The notes under the pieces were generated by a model. That model searched no databases and was not told where the DNA came from. It saw nothing but the letters and a program-made list of their open reading frames with translations. Below, in pieces: positions 30,572 to 38,946 of a DNA stretch of 64,000 nucleotides; positions within the stretch are counted from its first letter, which is position 1; each line of letters begins with the position of its first letter. Both the position numbers and the translations under genes were made by a program. The stretch is from positions 1 through 64,000 of the forward strand of contig CAZMGT010000006.1 of NCBI GenBank assembly GCA_964565895.1. The letters are read 5' to 3'. Source of the DNA: CAZMGT01 sp964565895 (GTDB taxonomy: Bacteria > Armatimonadota > Zipacnadia > UBA1398 > CAZMGT01).

Positions 30572-31615
30572 GTGATCGTCCGCGCGCACGCCCACGCCCG
30601 CGCGGGGCTTCTGGGCAACCCCTCCGACGGCTTTTTCGGCAAGACCATTGCCCTTGAGGTGCGCAACTTTCGCGCCACGGTAACGATGTGGGAGAGCCCC
30701 TGGCTGGAGATCGTCCCCAACCCCGCGCACGACCCGACGCGCTTTGACTCGCTCGACCAGCTCGTCACACGGGCGCAGACGGAGGGATACTACGGCGGCC
30801 TGCGCCTGCTGTTGGCTACGTGCACGCGCTTCGCGAGCTACTGCCGCGCACAGGGCATCGCCCTCCCCGCGCGCAACTTCACCATGGTTTACGAGACGAA
30901 CATCCCCCGGCAAGTGGGCCTGGGTGGGTCGAGCGCCATCGTCTGCGCCATGTTTCGCGCGCTGATGAAGTTCTACGAGGTGCCCGAGGAACGCATCCCC
31001 CTGCCCTTGCTTCCGCGGCTTCTCCTCGAGGTCGAATCGCGCGAGCTGGGCATTCAGGCCGGCCTGCAGGACCGCGTGATCGTCGCCTACGGCGGCCTGG
31101 TCTACATGGACTTCTCACGCGAGCTAATGGAAAGCCAAGGCCACGGCCGCTACGAGCGCATGGACCCCGCCCTCCTTCCGCGGCTGTTCATCGCCTACGG
31201 CCCGCCGAGCGCCGAATCCGGCCGCGCGCACAACCCCGTCCGCTTTCGCTGGGAGCAGGGCGACCCCGAAGTGCGCCAGGCTATGGAGCAGTTCGCAAGC
31301 TATGCCGAGCAGGGCAAGGCCGCGTTGCAGGCGCGCGACTATGAGACGCTCGGCGAGCTGATGGACAAGAACTTCGACCTTCGGCGCAAAGTCTACGGCG
31401 ACGAGGTAATCGGCGAGCGCAACCTGCGCCTGGTAAACATCGCGCGGTCGCTTGGCCTGCCCGTTAAGTTCCCCGGCTCGGGCGGCGCGGTTATCGGGAT
31501 GTACCGCTCGGAGGAGGAGTGGGAGAAGCTCCGCGAGGCCTATGCCGCGGAAGGCTTTGAGGTCGTTAGCGTTTGCCCGCTGGCCGAGGAGCAAGCCGAA
31601 AGCGGCGAGCAATAA
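30572..31615 (+). CDS. glucuronokinase (GHMP kinase family)
   Basis: The 347-residue protein closely follows glucuronokinase, the GHMP enzyme that makes alpha-D-glucuronate-1-phosphate from glucuronate and ATP, best known in plants. The order of motifs matches: AGLLGNPSDGFFGKTIAL at the N-terminus, FDSLDQLVTR, EGYYGGLRLL, TNIPRQVGLGGSSAIVCA (the ATP loop, about 112-124), ELGIQAGLQDRV, YGGLVYMDFS and KFPGSGGAVIGM. It would feed a salvage route to UDP-glucuronate. The GTG start has GGGAGGAAGG upstream. The neighbouring convergent gene encodes a UDP-glucuronate 4-epimerase-like protein, which fits a glucuronate/galacturonate sugar nucleotide pathway. Other GHMP kinases of heptose or fucose type are possible but the match is weaker. 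Confidence 0.8.
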   Translation: MIVRAHAHARAGLLGNPSDGFFGKTIALEVRNFRATVTMWESPWLEIVPNPAHDPTRFDSLDQLVTRAQTEGYYGGLRLLLATCTRFASYCRAQGIALPARNFTMVYETNIPRQVGLGGSSAIVCAMFRALMKFYEVPEERIPLPLLPRLLLEVESRELGIQAGLQDRVIVAYGGLVYMDFSRELMESQGHGRYERMDPALLPRLFIAYGPPSAESGRAHNPVRFRWEQGDPEVRQAMEQFASYAEQGKAALQARDYETLGELMDKNFDLRRKVYGDEVIGERNLRLVNIARSLGLPVKFPGSGGAVIGMYRSEEEWEKLREAYAAEGFEVVSVCPLAEEQAESGEQ

Positions 31616-31649
31616 CCGCCCGCCGGAGCCGCCGGCGACCGCCGCCCCG

Positions 31650-32612
31650 CTAAACGAGCCCCGCGCTGTGCTTTTCCTTAAACCACTGCGCAAAGCGCGC
31701 AAGGCCTGTCTCCAAGTCCACGCGCGGGCTATAGCCAAACATGCGCTGCGACTTGGTAATGTCCGAATGTGTCGCGGGAACGTCGCCGGGCTGCTCTTCC
31801 ACGTGCACCACGCGCGCCGTTACCCCAAGGTGGCGCTCGAGCGCGGCGACGACGTCGTTGAGCACCACGGGCCGAGAACAGCCCAAGTTAAAGATCTCAA
31901 ACGAAAACTTCCGCTCAACCACAGCGCAGATGGCATCGATTACGTCGTCGATATACGTGTAGTCGCGCACCGAGGTCCCGTCGCCGTAGATCTCGATCTC
32001 TTTGCCCTCGACCATGCGCTTGGCGAACTTGTGAATGGCCATGTCCGGCCGCTGGCGCGGGCCGTAAACGGTGAAAAAGCGCAACACCGTCGTGGGAATG
32101 CCGTACAGGTGGGCATAGGTGCGACAAAGCGCCTCGCCGGCGATCTTCGTTGCAGCATAGGGCGAAACGGGGTATGTCAGTGCATCGCTTTCCGCAAACG
32201 GCCGCTTTTCGTTCCTGCCATATACGCTCGAAGAGGAGGCGAACACGAAACACTGCGCGCCATAGCGCCGCGCGGCCTCGAGCAACACCAGCGTCCCGTT
32301 AACGTTTACCTCCTCATACAGAAACGGGGACTCGATCGACGGCCGCGGCCCAGCGCGCGCGGCAAGGTGCACGACAACCTCGGCGCAGCCCCGGCGGAAA
32401 AGGTCGCTCACCAGGTCGCTGTCCAAAATGTCCCCCACGACGACGGCAAAGTTCTTCTTGCCCTGCAACGCGGAGATGTTATCCCACTTCAGCGCGGGGC
32501 TGTAGTATTCGTTAAACGAGTCCAGGCAGCAAACGCGATGGCCCTCGCGCACGAGGCGCTCGCACAGGTGCGAGCCGATAAACCCTGCTCCGCCGGTAAC
32601 GAGGAAGTTCAC
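31650..32612 (-). CDS. NAD-dependent sugar nucleotide epimerase, probably UDP-glucuronate 4-epimerase
   Basis: The 320-residue extended SDR protein carries the Rossmann motif TGGAGFIGS (residues 6-14), the SSSSVYG serine, and the YAATK catalytic Tyr/Lys. FNEYYSPALKWDNI after strand 2, EIYGDGTSVRDYTYIDDV and FNLGCSRPVVLNDVV match the UDP-glucuronate 4-epimerase and CapI type, which makes UDP-galacturonate for pectin-like or capsular polymers. Substrate specificity cannot be fixed by motifs alone; UDP-glucose epimerase is a less likely option. It ends 35 bp from the convergent glucuronokinase gene and starts 17 bp after the stop of the M48 peptidase gene on the same strand. Confidence 0.85.
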   Translation of the reverse strand: MNFLVTGGAGFIGSHLCERLVREGHRVCCLDSFNEYYSPALKWDNISALQGKKNFAVVVGDILDSDLVSDLFRRGCAEVVVHLAARAGPRPSIESPFLYEEVNVNGTLVLLEAARRYGAQCFVFASSSSVYGRNEKRPFAESDALTYPVSPYAATKIAGEALCRTYAHLYGIPTTVLRFFTVYGPRQRPDMAIHKFAKRMVEGKEIEIYGDGTSVRDYTYIDDVIDAICAVVERKFSFEIFNLGCSRPVVLNDVVAALERHLGVTARVVHVEEQPGDVPATHSDITKSQRMFGYSPRVDLETGLARFAQWFKEKHSAGLV

Positions 32613-32628
32613 GCCGCGCTCTCCATCG

Positions 32629-33864
32629 CTAGTTTGGGTTGCGTCCCTCGGCCTCTAGCCGGGCAAGCGTCGCGCGGAAGTTCTCGAACACCGCGCGGTG
32701 AAACTCAGGGAGAGACATGCCGGCAAGCTGGGCGTCGGTCTTCGCAATGTGCAGCACAGGCTGGCCATAGAGCTGTATCTCGCGGTTCGTCTCCGTATAC
32801 AGCCCCTTTTCCTCAAACGTCTTGCTCCACCCGCCAATGGCAAACGTGCCCAACCCGCGCGCAAGAGCAATGTTGTTTATCGCGTCGCACGCCTCGCGCA
32901 TGCGTTGTTCGGGCGTTTTGCCATTCACCGGCTCGGGGCCGGCCTGATAAACGACATAATCGCCCAAGCGCACCTGCCACACGCGCAGGCCCTCGGCCAC
33001 TTCAACTTGTTCCGCAAACGCCTTAAACCCGCGCAACACCTTCGCCCGGTTAATGGGCAGCCCCTTGGCCTTCATCAGGTTAACGATCTCCCGGCAGCGC
33101 TCGGCCGAAGGGGGGTGCGTGTCCCAGGCGCGCAACTGCGGCGGGGGCTGGTAGTACTGCCGCGCGAGCTCGGCAAACCGCTCCATTACCGTTAAAAACC
33201 CCGTTGGGTCATATTTCGTGCGCGAGAGATACTCCAAGCCAACGGCGTCCGCTTCCATCTCCATCGGTCGGCTATAGCCGGCCATAATGTTCGCGCGCAC
33301 AAGCTGGACGATGGTCATTAGGCTAAACACATCCTCCGCGCGCACGTTAAACAACAGCGCCGCAAGCAGAGCCAGCCACTGCCCCTTTTGCACGCTGCGG
33401 TCCTTGTCTCTCTGGCGCAGGGGGTGATACAGGCAGTTGTGCGCCAGCTCGTGGGCAAGCACCCCGGCGAGCTCGTGCTCGGACTGGCAAAAGCGCAGCA
33501 GCCCCTTCGTCACGCGCACATATCCGCCCGAGATGGCAAACGCATTAGGGACCTCGACGTTGAGGATCTTTACGTCATACTTCACATCCGGGCGGTCGGA
33601 AACCGCAGCGATCTCGTTCACGATCCGCTGCACGCGGGCAAGCTGCTCCGGGTCGTCGACAACGCCAAACTGCTTGTCGATCTCCTGGGCAATGCGCTTG
33701 CCGAACTCCTGCTCGACCTTCGGCGGGTAGCGCTTGGCGAGCTGGGCGATGAGTTTTTTACGCTCCTCCTCCGAGGTAACGTCGCCGCGCGCCGCGCCGA
33801 CCACGCCCAGGCAAAGCGCCAGCAAAAACAGCGCCCAGCGGCGGCTATTTGCTTTTCTGAGCAT
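32629..33864 (-). CDS. M48-family zinc metallopeptidase (BepA/LoiP-like), secreted
   Basis: The 411-residue protein has a signal peptide (WALFLLALCLGVVGAARG) and a metallopeptidase domain with HELAH at 138-142 and the third zinc ligand Glu in RPMEMEADAVGLEYL. AFAISGGYVRVTKGLLRF is the preceding conserved strand. The C-terminal 150 residues form a separate domain with a conserved GDYVVYQAGP segment. Family members degrade misfolded envelope proteins. It precedes the epimerase gene by 17 bp on the same strand. No ribosome site stronger than GGGGGAA is seen, but the ATG fits the signal peptide. Confidence 0.88.
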   Translation of the reverse strand: MLRKANSRRWALFLLALCLGVVGAARGDVTSEEERKKLIAQLAKRYPPKVEQEFGKRIAQEIDKQFGVVDDPEQLARVQRIVNEIAAVSDRPDVKYDVKILNVEVPNAFAISGGYVRVTKGLLRFCQSEHELAGVLAHELAHNCLYHPLRQRDKDRSVQKGQWLALLAALLFNVRAEDVFSLMTIVQLVRANIMAGYSRPMEMEADAVGLEYLSRTKYDPTGFLTVMERFAELARQYYQPPPQLRAWDTHPPSAERCREIVNLMKAKGLPINRAKVLRGFKAFAEQVEVAEGLRVWQVRLGDYVVYQAGPEPVNGKTPEQRMREACDAINNIALARGLGTFAIGGWSKTFEEKGLYTETNREIQLYGQPVLHIAKTDAQLAGMSLPEFHRAVFENFRATLARLEAEGRNPN

Positions 33865-33992
33865 TCGCTTTCCCCACGCCCCCGTTTTGCGCCAGCGCCT
33901 CTTGCCGGCGCGCTGCCACTGCGTTCAACGCTTCGCTGCTGCAAACAATTTCATCACAGCGGGCGTTCTCGCGCAAGGGCTCAGCAAAGCGC

Positions 33993-34018
33993 AAAAAAAA
34001 ACGCCCACAAGCGGGGCG
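33993..34018 (-). terminator. rho-independent terminator downstream of the sigma factor gene
   Basis: On the minus strand CGCCC and GGGCG pair around a seven-base loop and are followed by nine T residues. It lies 50-75 bp past the stop codon of the sigma factor. A second dyad, TTGGGC..GCCCAA, spans the stop codon itself. Confidence 0.75.
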
Positions 34019-34066
34019 CAAAACGGGGACAAAAAAGCAAGGCAAAACAAAGCGCGCGGCTTTGGG

Positions 34067-34702
34067 CTAAAAGCCCAAGTGCTCGCCCATCTTAAACTTT
34101 TGCACTTTGCGGCGCACGCGGCACAGGGCGTTGTCCACAGACTTGGGCGTGCTCCCATGCTCGTCGGCGATCTCCTGGTAGGACTTGCCCTGGGAGAAGC
34201 CCAAGAACACGCTCCACTCGAAGTCGCTGAGGTTTTCGCGCAGGCTCTGCTTCAGCTCGCGCACCGTTTCGCGGCTGATGAGCAGGCGCTCGGGGTCGGT
34301 CTCCTCGGAGGGCGCGGGAACGTCGAGGATGTCCTGCCCCCCTTCCTCGCGGCTCCCCCCGCCCAGCGAGGTCTGGTAGACAAGAGGCAACTGCCGCTGG
34401 CTCGAGCCACTCTTTACCGCGGTGATCATCTGCCGCGTAATGCACACGTCGGCGAACGTGCGAAACGAGCAGGAGCGGTCGGGGCGAAAGTCGCGGATGG
34501 CCTTAAATAGGCCGATCATCCCCTCCTGGATCATGTCGTCGCGGTCGGCGCCCTGCAGGAAGTATGAGCGGGACTTAAAGAGGACAACGGACTTGTATTT
34601 TTTGAGTAGGTAGTCGACGGCAGCGGTGTCGCCTTGCTTGCCCAGTTCGACGATGTATTCGTCCGGATAGCGCTCGTATGAGCGAGAGCCGGGACGTGGC
34701 AA
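34067..34702 (-). CDS. RNA polymerase sigma factor of the SigH/Spo0H type
   Basis: The 211-residue protein has the order of a group 3 sigma factor: region 2 with LGKQGDTAAVDYLLKKYK, FLQGADRDDMIQEGMIGLFK and SFRTFADVCITRQMITAV, and region 4 with FLGFSQGKSYQEIADEHGS and KSVDNALCRVRRKVQK. ADRDDMIQEGMIGLFKAIRD is almost the Spo0H signature. The start is a TTG at 34702 with GGAGGAAG seven bases upstream; the longer frame starts at the -35 box of the promoter and is excluded by it. Sporulation genes are not seen nearby, so a role in starvation or developmental control is unproven. Confidence 0.9.
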   Translation of the reverse strand: MPRPGSRSYERYPDEYIVELGKQGDTAAVDYLLKKYKSVVLFKSRSYFLQGADRDDMIQEGMIGLFKAIRDFRPDRSCSFRTFADVCITRQMITAVKSGSSQRQLPLVYQTSLGGGSREEGGQDILDVPAPSEETDPERLLISRETVRELKQSLRENLSDFEWSVFLGFSQGKSYQEIADEHGSTPKSVDNALCRVRRKVQKFKMGEHLGF

Positions 34703-34742
34703 CTGGCTTCCTCCACCGACGACGCGGGATTGTGACGTGAGG

Positions 34743-34771
34743 AGTCTAGCAGCGGCGGTGGGTGGTGTCAA
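34743..34771 (-). promoter_or_regulatory. promoter of the SigH-type sigma factor gene
   Basis: TTGACA and TAGACT with a 17-bp spacer on the minus strand. The transcript would start near 34736, about 35 bp before the TTG start at 34702. Confidence 0.65.
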
Positions 34772-34903
34772 GGATAAGTTTTCTTTCGGCCTAAATTTTG
34801 CCGCCTGCCTTACTGTGGAAAAGTGGAAAACCGGCGGGATACTATATCCTGTATGCTTTTTCCGCTGGGCACAACATGTGGAGACTTGGTGGACAAACGC
34901 GCG

Positions 34904-36379
34904 TTAGTAAACCACGCCAACCTCCCTCTGATAGTTCGGCGCCTCCTTGCTAATCAGCACCCCGTGCACGTGCGCCTCCTGGAGCCCCGCCGGCGTCATA
35001 CGCACAAACTGCGCCTTCTCGCGCAGCTCCTGCAGGTTCGCGCAGCCACACAGCCCCATCCCCGCGCGCAACCCGCCCACAAGCTGATATACCAGCGCGG
35101 AAAGCGGGCCCTTATACGGCACGCGCCCCTCGATCCCCTCGGGCACGAACTTCGTCTCCGTCTCCACGTGGTCTTGGAAGTAGCGGTCGGCCGAGCCCTC
35201 CTTCATCGCCCCGAGCGAGGCCATCCCCCGATACTCCTTATACGTCCGCCCCTCGAACAGCACCGTTTCCCCCGGCGACTCCTCCGTCCCCGCGAACAGG
35301 CTCCCGATCATCACCGTGTGCGCCCCCGCGGCAAGGGCCTTGGTAATGTCGCCGGAGTAGGTTATTCCCCCGTCGGCGATGATCGGCACGCCGTATTCCG
35401 CGGCGGCCTCCGCGGCGTCCATTACCGCGGTGAGCTGGGGCACGCCCGCGCCCGTGACCACTCGCGTGGTGCAAATCGTCCCTGGGCCAATGCCCACCTT
35501 TACCGCGTCCGCGCCTGCGGAAATGAGGTCCCGCGTGCCCTCCGCGGTGGCCACATTGCCCCCGACAAGGTCGACATCGGGAAACATATTCTTCAGCTTC
35601 TCCACGGCGTCGAGCACGCGCTTGCTGTGCCCGTGCGAGGAGTCCACCACGAGGACATCTACCCCGGCCTCGACGAGCGCCGCCGCGCGCTCCTCCATAT
35701 CCGCGGAGACGCCCAGCGCCGCCCCCACGCGCAGCCGCCCCAGCTCGTCCTTGCACGCGTTGGGGAACTTCGCCGTCTTCTGAATGTCCTTCAGGGTAAT
35801 CAGCCCCTGCAGGTTAAACTGCTCGTCTACGACGAGCAGCTTTTCGATGCGGTGCTCGTGTAGCTTCTTCTTCGCTTCCTCGAGGGTAATGTTTGCGCTG
35901 GTGGTAATTAAGTTCTCCTTGGTCATGAGCTCGGACACGGGGCGGTCGAGATTTGTCTCAAAGCGCAGGTCGCGGTTGGTAAGAATGCCCACCAGTTTTT
36001 TGCCCTGGGTAATAGGGACGCCGGAGATGTGGTATTTGGCCATAATCTCCAGCGCCTCGCGCACCTTCGCCGTTGGGGGCAGGGTAATGGGGTCGACGAT
36101 CATCCCGCTTTCCGAGCGTTTCACGCGGTCGACCTCGGCGGCTTGGCGCTCGATGGACATGTTCTTGTGGATAACCCCCAGGCCTCCCTCCTGGGCCAGG
36201 GCAATGGCCAGCCGCGCCTCGGTTACCGTGTCCATCGCCGCGCTCAAAATGGGAATATTGACGCGCACGTTACGGGTAACGTAGGAGCTGACGTCGGTAT
36301 CCTTGGGCAGCACCTCGGACTTGCCGGGGACGAGCAACACATCGTTATAGCTCAGCGCGATGCGATCCTGGATCTTCAT
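34904..36379 (-). CDS. guaB: inosine-5'-monophosphate dehydrogenase
   Basis: The 491-residue enzyme oxidises IMP to XMP with NAD, the committed step of guanine nucleotide synthesis. It has LSYNDVLLVPGKSEVLP at the N-terminus, a catalytic barrel interrupted by two CBS domains (about 95-220, ending FNLQGLITLKDIQK), the active-site loop GPGTICTTR and GGITYSGDITKAL, SLFAGTEESPGE and YKEYRGMASLGAM near the end. AGGAGG precedes the ATG at 36379 and a GTG two codons upstream, so the start is uncertain by a few residues. It lies 88 bp downstream of the lysC gene and may be co-transcribed. Confidence 0.96.
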   Translation of the reverse strand: MKIQDRIALSYNDVLLVPGKSEVLPKDTDVSSYVTRNVRVNIPILSAAMDTVTEARLAIALAQEGGLGVIHKNMSIERQAAEVDRVKRSESGMIVDPITLPPTAKVREALEIMAKYHISGVPITQGKKLVGILTNRDLRFETNLDRPVSELMTKENLITTSANITLEEAKKKLHEHRIEKLLVVDEQFNLQGLITLKDIQKTAKFPNACKDELGRLRVGAALGVSADMEERAAALVEAGVDVLVVDSSHGHSKRVLDAVEKLKNMFPDVDLVGGNVATAEGTRDLISAGADAVKVGIGPGTICTTRVVTGAGVPQLTAVMDAAEAAAEYGVPIIADGGITYSGDITKALAAGAHTVMIGSLFAGTEESPGETVLFEGRTYKEYRGMASLGAMKEGSADRYFQDHVETETKFVPEGIEGRVPYKGPLSALVYQLVGGLRAGMGLCGCANLQELREKAQFVRMTPAGLQEAHVHGVLISKEAPNYQREVGVVY

Positions 36380-36467
36380 GCCCACCGCCACCTCCTGGAT
36401 CAGCGCGCCCGAGGGAGGGGAAGCCCTGGGCGCGGCCGCTCGTTTTGTGTTTTTGTGAGGTCGCGCG

Positions 36468-37847
36468 TTATTGCCCGTGCTCGATAAACTCCTCGTGCAG
36501 CGCGCGCACCGCGGTGACCATTTGCTCCTCGCTGACCAGGCAGGAAAGCGAGATCTTCGAGTCCGCCATTTGTTGAACAGTTACCCCAGCGTCGTTGAGG
36601 GTGCGCGCCACGCGGGCCATTATCCCCACCGTGTTTTGCATTCCCGAGCCGATGAGCGAAACGATGCGCGCGTTCTCCCCGATCTCCACCTGCACCACTT
36701 GGGTGTGGAACGCCCGGCCCTCGCGGGTAAGGATACGCTCCTGCACGGCGAACACGGGGCTGCGCGGATCGGCGCATACGACATAAAACCGCAGCCGCCC
36801 GTCGTGCTCCACGGGGATGACCACCCCGTTGAGCACATCGCGCAGGTTGCGCAAACGGTCGCGGTCGACGACGAAGCTAATCGTCTCCGCGGTGGCCGAG
36901 AGGAAGTAGATGCTGATGTCTGCCGTGGCCAGCAGGCGGTAGAGCTCAAGCGCCACCTGCGCGCGGTCCTCCTCCTCGGCAATGGCCAGGGTGACGTGGG
37001 CCACCGGCCCGGAGTTCACCACGCCGGTTACGGGACTCGTCCGCTCCTCCTGCGCCGTTTCGGTAATCAGCGTCCCCGGCGAGTCGGAAAACGTGTTTTT
37101 CACCCACAGGGGAATGCGGTGCTCCATGGCGATCTCCGCGCAGCGCGGGTGCAGGACGCGCGCCCCCTGGTGGGCCATTTCGCAAATCTCGGCATAGGAG
37201 ACGGTGCGCAGGGTGCGCGCCTCGGGGACGATGCGCGGGTCGGCGGTCATTACCCCGTCTACATCGGTGTAAATCTCGCAGGCGTCGGCCTCGAGCGCGG
37301 CAGCGACGGCGGCCGCGGTGGTGTCGCTTCCCCCGCGGCCGAGGGTGGTAATCGCCCCGTGGGTGTGTGGCTTGCCCGGCTCGCTGTCCTCGCGGCTCAC
37401 CCCTTGGAACCCGGCGATGATCGGGATCTTCCGCTCGCGCACGGAGGAGAGGATCTGCGACGGGTTGACACTGACGATGCGCGCCTTGCCAAACACCCCG
37501 TCCGTGGTAATTCCCGCCTGTCCGCCGGTAAGCGCCACGGTCTCCAGCCGCGACATGGCCTTAATCGTCGCCGCCATGACCACGGTGGAGATAATCTCCC
37601 CACAGGCCATGAGCAGATCCAGCTCGCGGGGCTCGATATCGGGATCGATCTCCCGCCCGAGCTCAATAAGCGTGTCTGTGTGATAGGGCGCTCCCTTGCG
37701 GCCGATGGCCGAAACGACGAGCACGGGAAACTGCCCGCGATAGCGGGCTTCGATGGCCTTGCGCGCCGCCTGCTCGCGCGCTTCCGGGGTGGCCACGGAG
37801 GTCCCGCCGAACTTCTGCACTACAATGCCCGTTCCCACCTCTGCCAT
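36468..37847 (-). CDS. lysC: aspartate kinase with tandem ACT domains
   Basis: The 459-residue enzyme phosphorylates aspartate, the first step to lysine, threonine and methionine. VQKFGGTSVATPEAREQ is the ATP-binding start, TLGRGGSDTTAAAVAAALEA the substrate loop and YTDVDGVMTADPRIVPEA the catalytic segment. After residue 305 come two ACT domains, the second with RIVSLIGSGMQNTVGIMARV, so it is likely under feedback control by an amino acid, as in monofunctional LysC. The start ATG lacks a strong ribosome site but fits the family start. A clear promoter lies 40 bp upstream. No dap or hom gene follows; guaB is next. Confidence 0.95.
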   Translation of the reverse strand: MAEVGTGIVVQKFGGTSVATPEAREQAARKAIEARYRGQFPVLVVSAIGRKGAPYHTDTLIELGREIDPDIEPRELDLLMACGEIISTVVMAATIKAMSRLETVALTGGQAGITTDGVFGKARIVSVNPSQILSSVRERKIPIIAGFQGVSREDSEPGKPHTHGAITTLGRGGSDTTAAAVAAALEADACEIYTDVDGVMTADPRIVPEARTLRTVSYAEICEMAHQGARVLHPRCAEIAMEHRIPLWVKNTFSDSPGTLITETAQEERTSPVTGVVNSGPVAHVTLAIAEEEDRAQVALELYRLLATADISIYFLSATAETISFVVDRDRLRNLRDVLNGVVIPVEHDGRLRFYVVCADPRSPVFAVQERILTREGRAFHTQVVQVEIGENARIVSLIGSGMQNTVGIMARVARTLNDAGVTVQQMADSKISLSCLVSEEQMVTAVRALHEEFIEHGQ

Positions 37848-37888
37848 TGGGCGACACCGCTTCTTTGCTTTGCCGAAGTTGGTCGGGA

Positions 37889-37917
37889 AGTATACCTTAT
37901 CTTCGAGGGATGAACAA
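37889..37917 (-). promoter_or_regulatory. promoter of the lysC gene
   Basis: TTGTTC and TATACT are separated by 17 bp on the minus strand. Transcription would begin about 35 bp before the ATG at 37847. No riboswitch-like structure was seen in that short leader. Confidence 0.6.
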
Positions 37918-38006
37918 CAGCACCTGCCCCGCCCGCGCCGGGCTGTTAGCTACGCATGGGACAGGCCGGCGAACGTCCCGTCCCCTGCTCCCGACGCGCC
38001 GGGCCG

Positions 38007-38462
38007 CTAGCCTCCCTCCGCTGCCGCTTCCGCTTCCCGGGCCAGCCCGTCAAGCATCCGCTCGCAGTTCGCGCGCACGAGCCGCGCAATAACCGTTTTC
38101 AGCAGCGGCCCGATGAGGGGCACGTCGATCTCCACCTCAATGCGCAGCTTCACCCGCGTCTTTCCCTGCGCTTCCTCGAAGCTCCACACGCCCTCGTACT
38201 TGCTATAGTCCCCCTCCACCTGGGCGAAGCGGCAGACATGCGCCTCGTCGTCCCACTCGTCTCGCTCCGTCCACTCGATCTTCCGGTTAAACTGCTTGAC
38301 CACGCCCACCCAGCGCGAGATCGTGCGCGAGCCCTGGCGCTCCAGGACGACAACCTCCTCAACGTCGTCCATAAACTCCGGAAAGCGCTCGATGTCCTTG
38401 GCCAGGGCGTAGACGGTATCCAGCGGGGCGCAGATCGTGCGCTCTACCTCGATTTCCGGCAC
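38007..38462 (-). CDS. SRPBCC-superfamily (polyketide cyclase/RatA-like) protein
   Basis: The 151-residue protein has a helix-grip fold pattern: EIEVERTICAPLDTVYALAKD, FPEFMDDVEEVVVLER, ISRWVGVVKQFNRKIEWTE and a C-terminal helix IGPLLKTVIARLVRANCERML. This fits the START-like SRPBCC group (COQ10, RatA, polyketide cyclase), which binds a hydrophobic ligand. The GTG at 38462 has GGGAGGGCG upstream and overlaps the end of the upstream YkgJ gene by 19 bp. It closes the four-gene operon whose first genes are MoxR and DUF58. The ligand is unknown. Confidence 0.8.
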   Translation of the reverse strand: MPEIEVERTICAPLDTVYALAKDIERFPEFMDDVEEVVVLERQGSRTISRWVGVVKQFNRKIEWTERDEWDDEAHVCRFAQVEGDYSKYEGVWSFEEAQGKTRVKLRIEVEIDVPLIGPLLKTVIARLVRANCERMLDGLAREAEAAAEGG

Positions 38463-38932
38463 GGCTTTCGCCCTCCCGCCTGCGCAGCGGCGCGCGCCTG
38501 CTCCCTGAGCGCCCGCGGCGGAGCGATGCTCAGCCAGGCGGACGTCGGTTTCAGCTCCAGCTCGGCATAGTCCTGCATAATCTGCGGCGCGTCGTCGAGC
38601 CAGCGCTCGACCTTGCCGATGGGGCAGGGGAAAAACTCCGCGTGGCCCATCAGCCGGCACGCCAGCGGCCGCACGGGGTAAATGGCGCACAAGCGGCGCT
38701 CCGTGTCATAAAACAGGCAGTGCCGCTCGAGCACTCCGTCGCCTAAGTCGATCGTTTTGTCCTGGGCGAGCAGCCGACGCAGCGCCGCGGGGCCGAGCTG
38801 GCGGTCGAGATACCGCCGCACGCGCTCCCACTCCCAGCGACACATGCTAATGTCGCCCGCGCAGCGCAGGGCGCACTCGTGGCAGCCCACGCAGTAGCGC
38901 TCGTTAGGAATCGCCGCGTAGATTTTGGGCAA
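38444..38932 (-). CDS. YkgJ-family cysteine-cluster protein
   Basis: The 162-residue protein has a cysteine-rich zinc/iron-chelating pattern: RYCVGCHECALRCAGD near the N-terminus, HCLFYDTERRLCAIYPVRPLACRLMG in the middle and FFPCPIG. Such motifs define the YkgJ/UPF0153 family, of unknown function. The start is uncertain; a TTG at 38932 is proposed because it lies between the neighbouring stop at 38947 and the first conserved residues, but it has no good ribosome site. Translational coupling to the DUF58 gene is likely. It overlaps the SRPBCC gene by 19 bp. Confidence 0.7.
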   Translation of the reverse strand: MPKIYAAIPNERYCVGCHECALRCAGDISMCRWEWERVRRYLDRQLGPAALRRLLAQDKTIDLGDGVLERHCLFYDTERRLCAIYPVRPLACRLMGHAEFFPCPIGKVERWLDDAPQIMQDYAELELKPTSAWLSIAPPRALREQARAAAQAGGRKPCRKSR

Positions 38933-38946
38933 GTCGCGCGCCGGGT

